A DNA stretch of 64,000 nt from Diplocarpon mali (Eukaryota; Ascomycota; Leotiomycetes; Helotiales; Drepanopezizaceae), in the NCBI GenBank assembly GCA_024741835.1, contig JAENRP010000089.1:1-64000 (forward strand), read 5' to 3'. The notes beneath the pieces are model-generated. The model did no database searches and had not been told where the DNA came from. It saw only the letters and a list, made by a program, of their open reading frames with translations. Positions 51,068-60,890 of this stretch are shown one piece after another; the first letter of the stretch is position 1; each line of letters begins with the position of its first letter. A program made the translations under genes and the position numbers.

Positions 51068-52166
51068 TTATTTGCTGCGCTTGTATATCTTGCCCAAGAA
51101 GCTCTCGAAGACGGTCTTCTTTAATCCCTCACTCTCGTCAACTTCGGCAATCATCTTCCGAATCTCACCAACGCGCTTCTCCTCATAGTCCCTGTAGATA
51201 TTTTCCAGCTTCAGCTCGTCGTATAATCGCTTGACCGCGGCTTCATTGTCCTTGTTCTTGCGTCCGTAGTTCTCTTCCAGCAATTTTCTCTGCTCTGGGG
51301 TGACAATTTGCAAGGCCTTGTTGATGAGCCAAGAGCACTTGTTATCCATGATATCTGTGCCGATCTTGCCAATATGTTCTGGGAGACCGAAATTATCTAG
51401 GTAGTCGTCCTGAATCTGGAAGTACTCGCCGAGAGGAATCAGAATATCTTCTGCTTGCTTGAGGTTCTTCGGGGTTGCAATATTCTGCTGGTATAGGGCA
51501 AGAGCGACTGGGAGGTAAAAAGAGTAGTATGCGGTCTTGTAAATGACGATGAACTGGTACTTTTCCAGCGAAAAGTTGTCAAGATCGATCTTCTCTTCCG
51601 GTGCAGTGAGCAGGTCGCACAATTGGCCAATTTCGGTTTGGAAGGTCACTTCGTGAAATAGCTCTATGAGTTCCACATAAGCGGGATGTGTCTTGAAGTA
51701 TTTCTTAAGGAGAGTGTAGATGGCGGATTCAAGCAGAAAGGCGTCGTTGATGGCTATCATGCCTACTTGTGGTTGTCGGTACCAACATGGTGCACCGCGG
51801 CGGGTAATGCTGCTATCCATAATGTCGTCTGATACCAGAAAGAATGCTTGAAGCAACTCGGTCATCCATCCTAGGGTTGCGGCTTGGAAGTATTGCTCTT
51901 CGGTAAGGGGCGCTTCGAGGAGGAGTGAAACGGTGTCTGGGACAGACATTCCACGATTACATTTTCCGCCAATTGTGTTCGCATTGAGGGACTAGGTATT
52001 CATGGTCAATTGAGGTGTATCTGCAGATTGACAAATGGTCACTAACAGCTTTGTACCACGCTAGGAAAGTTTCTGGAAGCTTGTACTGCTTTGCATGGTC
52101 AAGGAGATCCTCCACCAGCTTGGGGAAGACGGATTCAAACTCCGTGAGACTTGTAGTTTTCGCCAT
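51068..52166 (-). CDS. ERG20: Farnesyl diphosphate synthase
   Basis: Two exons (52166-52047 and 51991-51068) give 347 residues, the usual length. The intron starts GTTAGT and ends CCTAG; it joins FLAWYKA to [20 protein letters not shown], the expected substrate-site region. The first aspartate-rich motif is in [17 protein letters not shown], with the two aromatic-type positions before it that set the chain length. The second is [15 protein letters not shown]. The enzyme condenses IPP with DMAPP and then GPP to make FPP for ergosterol, dolichol, ubiquinone and prenylation, in the cytosol. Met 52166 fits the family's start; an upstream in-frame Met at 52214 would add 16 residues. The promoter holds a polypyrimidine tract (listed separately). 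The gene is single-copy in this window and is not part of a terpene cluster. Confidence 0.96.
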
Positions 52167-53343
52167 TCTGATATGTGTAGATGGGGCTTGGTAGGAGACA
52201 GCTAGACTTGTCACAATTGATGATCTGCTGGGAGGGATGGGGCTATAAAGCGGTCGCCAAAAACAATAGGGAGGGGTCAGCGGGAGGCGGTGAATAGTGG
52301 GGGTAGGCAGAAAACGCTTGGCGGGTACAGCCGTACGACACCAAAGTACCTAAATTAGCTAGCGCATGGAGACCGGCTTTTTTCTTTTTCTTTTTCTTTT
52401 TCTTTTTCTCTTTCTCTTTCGGCGAGGAACGTCAATAGTGAATAGCTGTAGCCGGGTCTCATGATATTACTATGACAAGAGATATGAACTAAATTACTTG
52501 GTTGCTGGTAAGTACGGGAGCCGATGTGCAAGCTTGGCTTCTGCAGTACGTCACGCGCTTTTTAAAAGTAGTATTTTTGGCCCCAAGAAATTGGAATTTG
52601 CAAGCAGCTTCTTGTCTTGTTTATCCAGTCATTGTTCCTTACTATCGGTAATCGCTATATTTGACTATTGTAAATTAAACTCTGTCTTTCCGAAGGGAAC
52701 TCGAAACTGAACGCATTTGAAAGTGTAGCTATAGTAAGTGCGATTTGAAGCATGAATATAAAAGGGTTGAACTATACCATAACAACTTTCCCAGCCCTTT
52801 TGCGGAACATCGCTTTGAGATATATCTAAGTGAGAAAAAAGATAATCAGTTCTTTAACACACTCTGCTAGTTACTTCAATTTTCAACTGTCGTTGTATAC
52901 ATCAAATTATCTCTGTCAGGGAAACTGTGATCTTTGATGTCTTTCGCTAATTTTACCCCGCATGTGCAAAGCGAAGCAGTTATTTATATGGCTATGGCAT
53001 TGGCAAGGGTTATTATTTACTCGTATCGTTCAATACTCCATTTTGCATCACTGACATGAAACATTTTGCTTCTTTGGAATGAATACTCTCAACCTGGGTT
53101 TCTGGGGTTTCGGACAATAGCCGGTTGGCACTGGTAGCTTTGTTGATACGCGCGAAAGTCAACAATTGACGCGTCGGACGCGCTTTCCCACAGAGGATCG
53201 GGCCGCAGCCTCGTCTGCCGGCATCTTCGAACATCAAACATCGAATCTTTGCCGCACAACATAACCTCAGATCCACGCATTCTCGAGCACATTTCTACTA
53301 TAAAGCGAAGAATCCGGTAGGGCATCGCCTCCCTCCGTCCACG
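52167..53343. other. Divergent ERG20/CDC23 intergenic region
   Basis: No coding sequence is supported. ORFs at 52498-52710 and 53013-53373 have no recognisable features. It should hold the two promoters and includes the polypyrimidine tract at 52378-52420. Confidence 0.5.
52378..52420. repeat. Polypyrimidine (CTTTTT)n microsatellite upstream of ERG20
   Basis: About seven near-perfect CTTTTT/CTTTCT units in a row. On the ERG20 coding strand this is a purine-rich GAAAAA tract some 210-255 bp before the start codon. Such tracts often lie in nucleosome-depleted fungal promoters; the effect here is inferred. Confidence 0.7.
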
Positions 53344-55504
53344 ATGGCGCTCAACGAGCGTGAGACTTCTCAATTGAGGGCGGCCTTACAGGAGGCTGTT
53401 GTGAAGTGCTCCGAAAGATGCCTATACCAGTCTGCAAAATGGTAGGCTAAATCCGGTTTGAAATGCCACTGCTGATAGTTATTCAGGGCTGCAGAGTTAC
53501 TGACCTCAATACCAACGATAGACACCTCCGAATCCGAAGACTCGCAGATGACCGAGGTGCCATTGGAAGGCCTCCCACCTATTGCCGTCACTGGGAACCT
53601 CGACCCTGAAGAAGCCCAATTCGAAGCTCGAGAAATAAACCAATATTTGCTCGCAAAGGCGCTCTTTGACTGCCGCGAGTTTGATCGATGTGCGGCAGTG
53701 TTCCTACCAGATACTGTCTTGTCTGGTATTCTCTCAGTCGCTTCCACAAAACACCCTAATGCATCCAAACCAAAAGCAAAAGGCAAGGGTAAGGCTCCAT
53801 CTGCTCGTACGAGTGCCGCTGCGCAAATGTCTATTCCTAAGCTGAGCCAGAAGAGTCTATTTCTTGCCTTGTATGCGAAATTCATGTCTGGAGAGAAGAA
53901 GAAGGACGAGGATAGCGAGATGGTAATGGGCCCACATGACGGAGGTACCGCCGTCAATAAACAGCTGGTTGTCATAAGCCGATTCTTGGAAGGCTGGTTT
54001 CGTGAGCGAGGAACTAACGAGAACGGAAGAATCAATGGGAGCCAGGGCTGGCTCGAGTACTTGTAAGCGAATTCTTTGGCGCGGGAGAGGGTTGGCTAAC
54101 ATTACGAGGTACGGCATGGTCCTTGCGAAGGACAAGAACGAGGATGAAGCTATGCGTTGGCTAGTACAAAGCGTACATCTGTATCCTATGAATTGGGGCT
54201 GCTGGTTGGAAATGACATCCCTTGTTGGGCGAGTTGAAGACGCAAGCACAAACACGTACGGATGAATTTAACTCACAGCTAACTAATTGCAGCTAAACCG
54301 AATCTCTCCACATCTTCCGCAAAACATAACATCCTTCATCTTTCACTTACACACCTCTCTTGAGCTTTACCAGTCGACTCCAACCCTCTCGAACTCTTTG
54401 GACCAATTACTCTCTATATTCCCGACGAGCCCATTTCTTCTTACATGCCTTGCTTTACTAGCCTACCATACGAAAGATTTCGTCGCAGCCGATGCGCATT
54501 TTAGTAATTTACTCGCTCTACACCCACATCGACTCGATTCTCTTGATCACTATTCAAACATTCTTTACGTCATGAACCTCCGTCCAAAATTATCCTTCTT
54601 GGCACATCTTTGCTCCACGGTCGACAAGTTCCGGCCAGAATCTTGCGTCGTTATTGGAAATTATTATTCCCTGCTATCCTCCCACGAAAAGGCCGTTCAG
54701 TATTTCCGTCGTGCACTTACACTTGATAGATCTTGCTTAAGTGCTTGGACGCTGATGGGCCACGAATATGTCGAGTTAAAAAACACGCACGCCGCGATTG
54801 AATCGTATCGGAGAGCAGTCGATGTCAACAGGAGGGATTACAGAGCCTGGTACGGCTTAGGCCAGACCTACGAGGTGCTGGAGATGCACGCATACGCACT
54901 TTGGTATTATAAACGCGCAGCAGGTCTTCGGCCGTGGGATGGAAAGATGTGGATGGCTGTGGGCACATGCCTGCAAAAGATGGGACGTGATCTCGAGGGC
55001 ATCAAGGCACTGAAGAGAGCATTATTGGCGGATAGTTACTACGATGCCGGGGTAGGCAGCTCCTTTGGAAGCGGAGCGAGAGAGAGGGGTACCGCCATGG
55101 ATCCCGACATTCTTCTCCAGATTGCTGGCATGTACGAGAAAATCGAGGACGAGGCGGAGGCCAGAGCGTACATGGAAATGTGCGTGGCCCAAGAAGAGGG
55201 TGTTGCGGATAACCTCGAAGCGTCTGTGATCAACATCCATGCAGACTCGCAATCCTCAGATGATGAGTCGCGACCTGCGCCTGGGGCAGGCGGCGGCGGG
55301 AGCGGTGGAGACTCCGGCACAGGAGTTACAGCTGCTACTTCGAAGGCTCGGATGTGGCTTGCGAAACATGCGATGAAGGCTGGGGATTTTCAGAGAGCGA
55401 TGCAGCTAGCGACAGAATTGTGCCAGGACGGTGTTGAGGTCGAGGAAGCCAAGGCTTTGGTGAGGGAAGTCAGAGTTAGGTTGGAGGCTAATGAAGATTC
55501 ATGA
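53344..55504 (+). CDS. CDC23: Cdc23/Apc8, anaphase-promoting complex TPR subunit
   Basis: Four exons (53344-53441, 53487-54062, 54109-54241, 54293-55504) give 672 residues. The N-terminal part has the Apc8-type IPTIDTSESEDSQ and REINQYLLAKALFDCREFDR. The C-terminal half is built of TPR units (CLSAWTLMGHEYVELKNTHA, AIESYRRAVDVNRRDYRAW, YGLGQTYEVLEMHAYALWYY, MWMAVGTCLQKMGRDLEGIK), which identify the family. The protein is a scaffold TPR subunit of the APC/C ubiquitin ligase that drives mitotic exit. A Gly/Ser-rich linker interrupts the last TPRs (near residues 600-620). Intron 3 needs a GC-AG boundary: only GCAAGC at 54242 gives the conserved RVED-LNRISPHLPQNI. The nearby GTACGG at 54255 is out of phase. 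Confidence 0.93.
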
Positions 55505-55538
55505 GGAATAGAGAATAGCAAAAAATGTGATTGATATC

Positions 55539-56104
55539 CTAGTATAGATTTGACGAGTATTCTTCCCGGTAGATAGTAGACTCATCGACGCTGTAAGTGC
55601 GCCCGCCAATTTGTTGTGAGTCAGATTCTTTAATCTCCTCGTCCTCTTCCAGCTTCCCAAATGGGAGATCTTTCTTCGCTGCCGCTTCCGCATGTTCGAA
55701 GCTTTCCATCCTAACTCCTTTTGGCTTCTCATTTGATCTGGAACTTTCAGGACTCTATCATTTTATCCCGAGACCGGCTTCACGAACCGCCCGTACGCTT
55801 TAAATTTGTTAGCAAGCATTAAATTTCGGAGGTCTGAGAAACTGAGCCATTCGAGTCTCATTTCGATACACATTTCTTCCGAGCCGAAAAATCCGAACTG
55901 TGGCTGGAAGTAAGCGGTAATCGGTACATACGCGGCAAAAACCCGTCCACAGCCTGCCGAGCACATCCCCGTCCTCAAGATTTTCCTTTGCATCTTTCGG
56001 AACTCCTCACCCAATCTTCTCGCTCTCACTCTCGATCTTTGCCCTTGGATCTGCATGCTTTTTACATGGCCGCCGCATTGGGTGGCACACGCATATGTAT
56101 CCAT
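55539..56104 (-). CDS. Small protein of unknown function
   Basis: Two exons fit (56104-55788 and 55737-55539), giving 171 residues. The intron starts GTTCGT and ends TTCCAG, 50 nt, in phase. The first exon has a Cys pattern (CATQCGGH, GMCSAGCGRVFAAYVP), a basic stretch, and the phrase PQFGFFGSEEMCIEMRLEWL. The second is acidic (KLEEDEEIKESDSQQIGG). Upstream on the same strand an in-frame ORF (56380-56123) ends in TAG 18 nt before the chosen Met; it could be an earlier exon or non-coding. I do not recognise the family. The coding look of both exons makes this more than a chance ORF, but the 5' structure is uncertain. Confidence 0.45.
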
Positions 56105-57021
56105 CGGTCCGGGACAACGCTATAGGTGATGAGTTCTGTGTCCCAAATCCTCTCGGCCTGGTGCGACACGGGATATATCCCCGGATAGGATAGCGAAGTA
56201 GTCGTTGTAGCTGTGAGAGCTGGGGCCAAGGTTATCACGAATCCGGGAAGCTTCGAGGCGGAGATATAGACGGGTATACCATGAGAGTTTGTTGAATACA
56301 AATAACAGGAGCAGGAACATCTGCGGGTCATGATGCGGCTGGATACTTGGCCCTGGAGGTCGCAGTCTAGTATGTCTCACAGAAAGGTGAAAGATGCTCT
56401 TTCACCTGATCATGGGGAAATATCAGAAAGAGAAGTGCAGAATGAGTGGCGAGGGAGGGTGTCGTTTTGATGTTGCTGCGGACTATTTGGAGAGAGTAGT
56501 CTGCATGGTGGGCGTTTCTGTGAGCAGTGTTGATGTTGATTGGTTACTCTTGGGATATCCAAAGTCGTGTCGCACACCAGGGTTACGTTGATATAAGTTT
56601 AGTGCCAAGGGAGAAAATTATAAGGAAATCGCTCTGATGATGCTTTCAAAGATCCACTGCATACGTACATCCTTTACCCTATTACGGGTCTTGGTGCATG
56701 AGAAGGCCGCAGGATGTTGTTGACTTGTAAGCGATACGGATATAATAGTGGGCCCGCTCGGCTCGCTTGGGCCTCTCTTTTTGAGAAGCTGTCCCAGAGG
56801 ACAGCCTGTCAACAACTCTGAATTGTATCTCCTGAATCCTCGCCTCGACCGTAAAAATTCGATAATTTATCGCGTGGAACACTAACCTCGAAGCACGAGG
56901 TCTGTCGGGCTCTGTTGCCTCACAAGGTCAGCCGTTGGACTTCGTAGCAGACTCGCGAAGCTTCCTAGGGAACACAGCGCCGAGCAGCAGTCACTCGATG
57001 ACAGGAACCTAGGCGAGCACC
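56105..57021. other. Intergenic between the small gene and cutC
   Basis: Possible upstream exon of the small minus-strand gene at 56123-56380; otherwise no supported gene. The last part is the promoter of the CutC gene. Confidence 0.45.
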
Positions 57022-57696
57022 ATGCCCTCCTTAGAAATAGCCAGCTTCAACGCAGAATCTGCTCTCCTCGCGCAGGCAAACGGCGCGAACCGCGTCGAGT
57101 TGTGCGCAGAGCAGTCGCTGGGCGGCGTCTCCCCCTCAGTAGCCACCCTCCAAGCGCTTAGGCAGAGCGTCACGATTCCCATTTATGTGATGCTTCGCCC
57201 TCGCGGTGGTAATTTCATCTACACCGGTGCAGAACTGGCTTGTATGAGACTCGACCTTGAGAGGTTCAAAGCTGCTGGGGCGGATGGCTTCGTCTTTGGC
57301 ATCTTGACTGAAGAAGGAAAAGTCGACACGGAGCGATGTCGGGACTTGGTTGTGCTAGCAGAGGGTATGCCGTGTACTTTTCATCGGGCATTCGATGAGA
57401 TTCCTGAGGAGGGCCAGCAGGATGCTTTGCTAGATCTCGTGAAAGCGGGATTCCGCAATGTGTTGACGAGTGGAGGAGAGGCGAATGCCGTGGAGGGGAA
57501 GGAGGCGCTGAAGAAGTTGGTGCTGGCGTCAAGGCGGAAAATTGATATTATCGTTGGAGGCGGTGTTAGGTCTGGGAACTTGGAGACTCTGAAGGAGACA
57601 AAGGCTGAGTGGTTTCATTCTAGTGCGGTGCTTGGTGGTGGGGATGTCGCTGACGGGAGGGAGGTCGGAGAATTGAGTAGGCTTCTTGATTTGTGA
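57022..57696 (+). CDS. cutC: CutC-type copper homeostasis protein
   Basis: A single exon of 224 residues in the ATG-initiated frame. The protein begins MPSLEIASFNAESALLAQAN and carries the CutC hallmarks GANRVELCAEQSLGGVSPS, IPIYVMLRPRGGNF, FHRAFDE, NVLTSGGEANA and IIVGGGVRSGNL, in (beta/alpha)8-barrel order. CutC was named for copper tolerance in bacteria; its biochemical role is not settled. The typical length is slightly greater, about 240-250, so the C-terminus is short but ends cleanly (ELSRLLDL). It lacks introns, unlike most neighbours, but base use is similar, so transfer is not indicated by this alone. The upstream and downstream genes give no functional context. Confidence 0.92.
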   Translation: MPSLEIASFNAESALLAQANGANRVELCAEQSLGGVSPSVATLQALRQSVTIPIYVMLRPRGGNFIYTGAELACMRLDLERFKAAGADGFVFGILTEEGKVDTERCRDLVVLAEGMPCTFHRAFDEIPEEGQQDALLDLVKAGFRNVLTSGGEANAVEGKEALKKLVLASRRKIDIIVGGGVRSGNLETLKETKAEWFHSSAVLGGGDVADGREVGELSRLLDL

Positions 57697-58064
57697 GTTG
57701 TCGGCTCGGATAGCTCTTCTAAATTTCTGGTCGTGATTGTTCTGTTCACTTTGTGATTGTATTATTCGGGGGTTCGGTTTTCGACGGTACGCCTGGCCTG
57801 GATCTTGGCAAGGTCTTGATACTAGTCGAGATATGTAATCGAATCAAAGTTTAGGCTGGCATTACAATTGCATACCTGTTAGAAGATGTTTTTCAGCTAC
57901 TTTTTCAAGGCCCCAAAACAATATTCCTACACTTTACAAAGCTAATTTATAGGAGTTCGACCGTAGGGATTTAAATTGGAGTGGGCTGCAAACGAGGTTC
58001 CCTTATTCCGAAATATTTTTACAACCCTTATTTCTCTTGTATTTTTCGTCCATTCAAACTCTCC
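57697..58064. other. Intergenic
   Basis: The 3' flank of cutC and of the decayed small secreted-protein gene. No gene is supported. Confidence 0.5.
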
Positions 58065-58424
58065 CTAGGCCTCCTTGTTGTCCTCGATGTCAGTTTCAGA
58101 GTCTTCTGTTAAAGCCTCCCCCTTTTCTCGTGTGATGCTTTCCGCCGTCGTGGTGATTCTCCGCAAGCTCTTGGTCCTCGGCCTGTCTCTTGTGATCCTT
58201 TCCGGCGTCATGGTGCTCGTCGGCCAGCTCCCGCTTAAAAAGAACAACTCTCCGGCTGGATAACTCGTGGCATCTTGCCCGCATGAAGATCAAGATCATT
58301 GCCTACCTCGACTGAAAAACGACAATCTAAATTTGCGATCCTCTTTCTACGACTATGTGCCATCTGGAACTGCCAGTGCCGAGACGAGAGCGCCTCAAAG
58401 CGCAACGATGCAGAGAAACTTCAT
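58065..58424 (-). pseudogene. Decayed small secreted-protein-like gene
   Basis: From ATG 58422-58424 the minus strand reads MKFLCIVAL, a TGA at 58395-58397, then GALVSALAVPDGT: a signal peptide broken by one nonsense codon. After a possible intron a second segment reads KRELADEHHDAGKDHKRQ and AEDQELAENHHDGGKHHTRK, two related halves about 19 residues apart, preceded by a KR pair. It then shifts frame in a five-C run (58118-58122); the other frame ends GEALTEDSETDIEDNKEA and a stop at 58065. A His/Asp/Glu-rich repeat after a signal peptide suggests a secreted, perhaps effector-like protein. No family is recognised. Intron boundaries are uncertain and the whole could be a chance arrangement. 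Confidence 0.35.
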
Positions 58425-59660
58425 GGTGGAAAAAATTGGGATGAGGACTGGAATTTGAAACCGCAAGAAGTAAACTGTTGCAAGAAGAAAGAAGCTGGCT
58501 GGAATGTGGTGAAATGTGATGCTGAGCGGGACAATATCTGAAGGAGCTGCAATGGTTCTCTGTAGATTCATCAATTGCAAGACTCCAAGTAGTCTGATAC
58601 AATGCAGCCCAAAAACCGGGCGTAACTAAAGAGCAGCGATGAAAATCGTTTGGTGCAGAAGGAAAGGATTTGTTTTTCATCTAGCTCTGAAGACATATAT
58701 ATTTTCCAACTGCAAGTAATGCTTCATCCGAGATCAAGCGAGCAGCTTGTCGACTAAGTAAGATCATCAGCCTAAGCGAAGATCTAGCGAGGTCAAGTCT
58801 CACGATCTCTCCACCAAGTTTAAATACTCATAACACACTTAAGCAATGCTCTTTGATAAATCATGCCTTTCATGGCCTTGACTGATAAATTTTTTAATCA
58901 TTCCAATAGCATAGTCCCCAGTAAGTGCCTGGCAGAGGTACACGTCTTCTGTACCAAAGAATTGCGATTTGGTACACATTCGAAAAAGGCTTGTATAAAT
59001 GCTACGCCTATGATTATACTGCAGCAGAAGACAGCTCGTGGCATAGTGCAGTTGCAGACCCTGAGAGCCTCACTTATTTTCGCACTTGTTTGTGTCTGAC
59101 CCTGTTGACCATAGAATACGACAAATTGGTCGCAGCTACCTTTTATCAAGGAGTCTCTAGGAAAAATTCGATGAAGCCCATTGTAACTGAATAAAGATGT
59201 CGAAAAGCTTCCCTTGTACAAGAGGTCATGAATGTGTTGCACACATCCAAGACCCTTTGTCTCTTCCAACTCATACAAAGTAGAATACTTTGAAGAGCCA
59301 ACTTGCGAACAATTAGATGTCATGCTATAGGCTCGGATTGCCCTCGACCTTAAAGCTGATAAGCAGGCACAATTATAGATCAAATTACAAGGAAGGAAGG
59401 CTGACGATAACAAGCTGGTTCATGTTTAGAACAATGATTGGGCTAAAACCTGCTGTGACTGAGATACCGTTTATTAGAACAAAATAAATAGAAATTACAA
59501 TCGTGAGGCGAGTTTTAGTGTTCATCTACAAGAAAGAACAATATGCCAAGAACCCAAAATGGTTCCTATCATATCTGTGATATTATTATCAAGTTCACAA
59601 GCCAAAACTTCAGCTTACAGAACCTCGAGGGAGGAAGTGCAAGGAAATTTATATACATGT
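58425..59660. other. Intergenic
   Basis: No gene is supported. ORFs on both strands near 58860-59413 overlap; the plus-strand frame at 58925-59194 has a mildly coding-like stretch (LYKCYAYDYTAAEDSSW) without start context or recognisable family. Confidence 0.4.
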
Positions 59661-60890
59661 CTAAGTGTGACTAACATGCCCGGTCTTTGACGCCTGATCA
59701 AGATTGGTGTTAGTGCTAGCAAAATCGAGCAATTCGGTCCACTTGTCAGCTGTAGCTTGATCTCTCGTTTCAAGAGCAGAGATGACCGCCTTTGCTGAAG
59801 TGTAAGTTTTCTTGGCGGCAGCGTTGGCAGCGCAAATATTACCAGGTTGATCACAAATATGGATAGTGATAATGTTGAGGTTAAGGGCTTCTTGCTGGGC
59901 TGGATTAAGGGCAGGATCGATGGCTTGGAAAGTGAGCTCAGTTTCCTTGTGATCCTTCAGTCCGGCCTCGAACTTGATGGTAGGCGTACATGCTCCAAAG
60001 TCAAGGCCTGCGATAGAAGAGGCGACAAAACCAGGGAAAGTTTTCAGCGGCGGCGTCTGTGGCAGCTACAACTACACTTCCAGCAGTAGTACCAGCAGCA
60101 GTGCCAGCAGTGGCACCTGTATTAGCCGCGGCAGTGTTGCTAGCAAACAAAATCGCAGATGATATTGGCAGCTTGGCTTTTGAATGTTTGTTCTGACAGA
60201 CACGTAACTAACCTGCTCTAGTTACTGTGACAAAAGCTGTGGACGGGGCGCAAGCAGAGGCAGCTGAGGAGGGAGCGGCGGCCGTTGAAGCTACAGGAAT
60301 ATCAGCTGCTCCATCCTCGTTCCCGGTAGTCAGAGCAGCTCTAAAAGTACCGCCGGCAGCCTGGGTTGTGAAATTGGTGAACCTTTGCGCTGCCATGACT
60401 TCCCCGACAGATAAGCCCGTGGTGTCGAAAGGTGAGTGTAGAAATTTAGCAGAATTGGCATTATCGGCATCCGAGCCTCTCACAGCAGGATCCACTGGAG
60501 GAATAATTCCACGGAGCTCCTGAGTGAAGAGTGGCACCGTCGCAAATCGACGGAACAGAAATGACAAAGAGAATCAAGTTCTGCTCGGCGGCGGCAAGGC
60601 TGCGAGCAGCAGCGATGACTTGTGGGCCGGCCCCGAGAACTGCGCAAATCTTGCCTACTTGCTAGAGCTGTAAGCTGTCAGCGTGTTGAAAGGACGCCGA
60701 TATGGGAATGCTACCCTTCCGCAAGGGTTCACGGTAGCCAGCAGGAATGAGATAGATTGGCCGGCGAGAGCAGAGGCTTTTCCAGAATAACGAAAACAGT
60801 CAGATCAGAGATAGCTGGAGTAATAACATATTCTTGGCCGAAACCGGTTCCATCAGCAATCGTTGATGCAGATAGGGGATCTGGTGCTTA
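59661..60890 (-). pseudogene. Decayed secreted-protein gene (ascomycete small secreted family)
   Basis: Minus-strand pieces are in order: AVLGAGPQVIAAARSLAAAE (near 60640), ELRGIIPPVDPAVRGSDADN and FDTTGLSVGEVMAAQRF (60500-60380), an Ala/Thr-rich linker, then SSIAGLDFGACTPTIKFEAG, LTFQAIDPALNPAQQEALN and ICDQPGNICAANAAAKKTY, with TAG at 59661-59663. This order and wording resemble a family of small secreted ascomycete proteins with GLDFG-C-PTIKFEAGL and ICDQ motifs; no function is established. The frame changes near 60530. After the GTTAGT...GCTAG intron (about 60130-60210) the phase-consistent frame meets two TAG codons, in the Ala/Thr linker. Putative introns have normal borders. It is therefore read as a pseudogene, though an assembly with indels could look the same. 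Confidence 0.55.

Noticed and set aside
51068..52166. Terpene biosynthetic cluster around the FPP synthase
   Set aside because: No terpene cyclase, P450 or prenyltransferase lies nearby; the gene is the housekeeping synthase.
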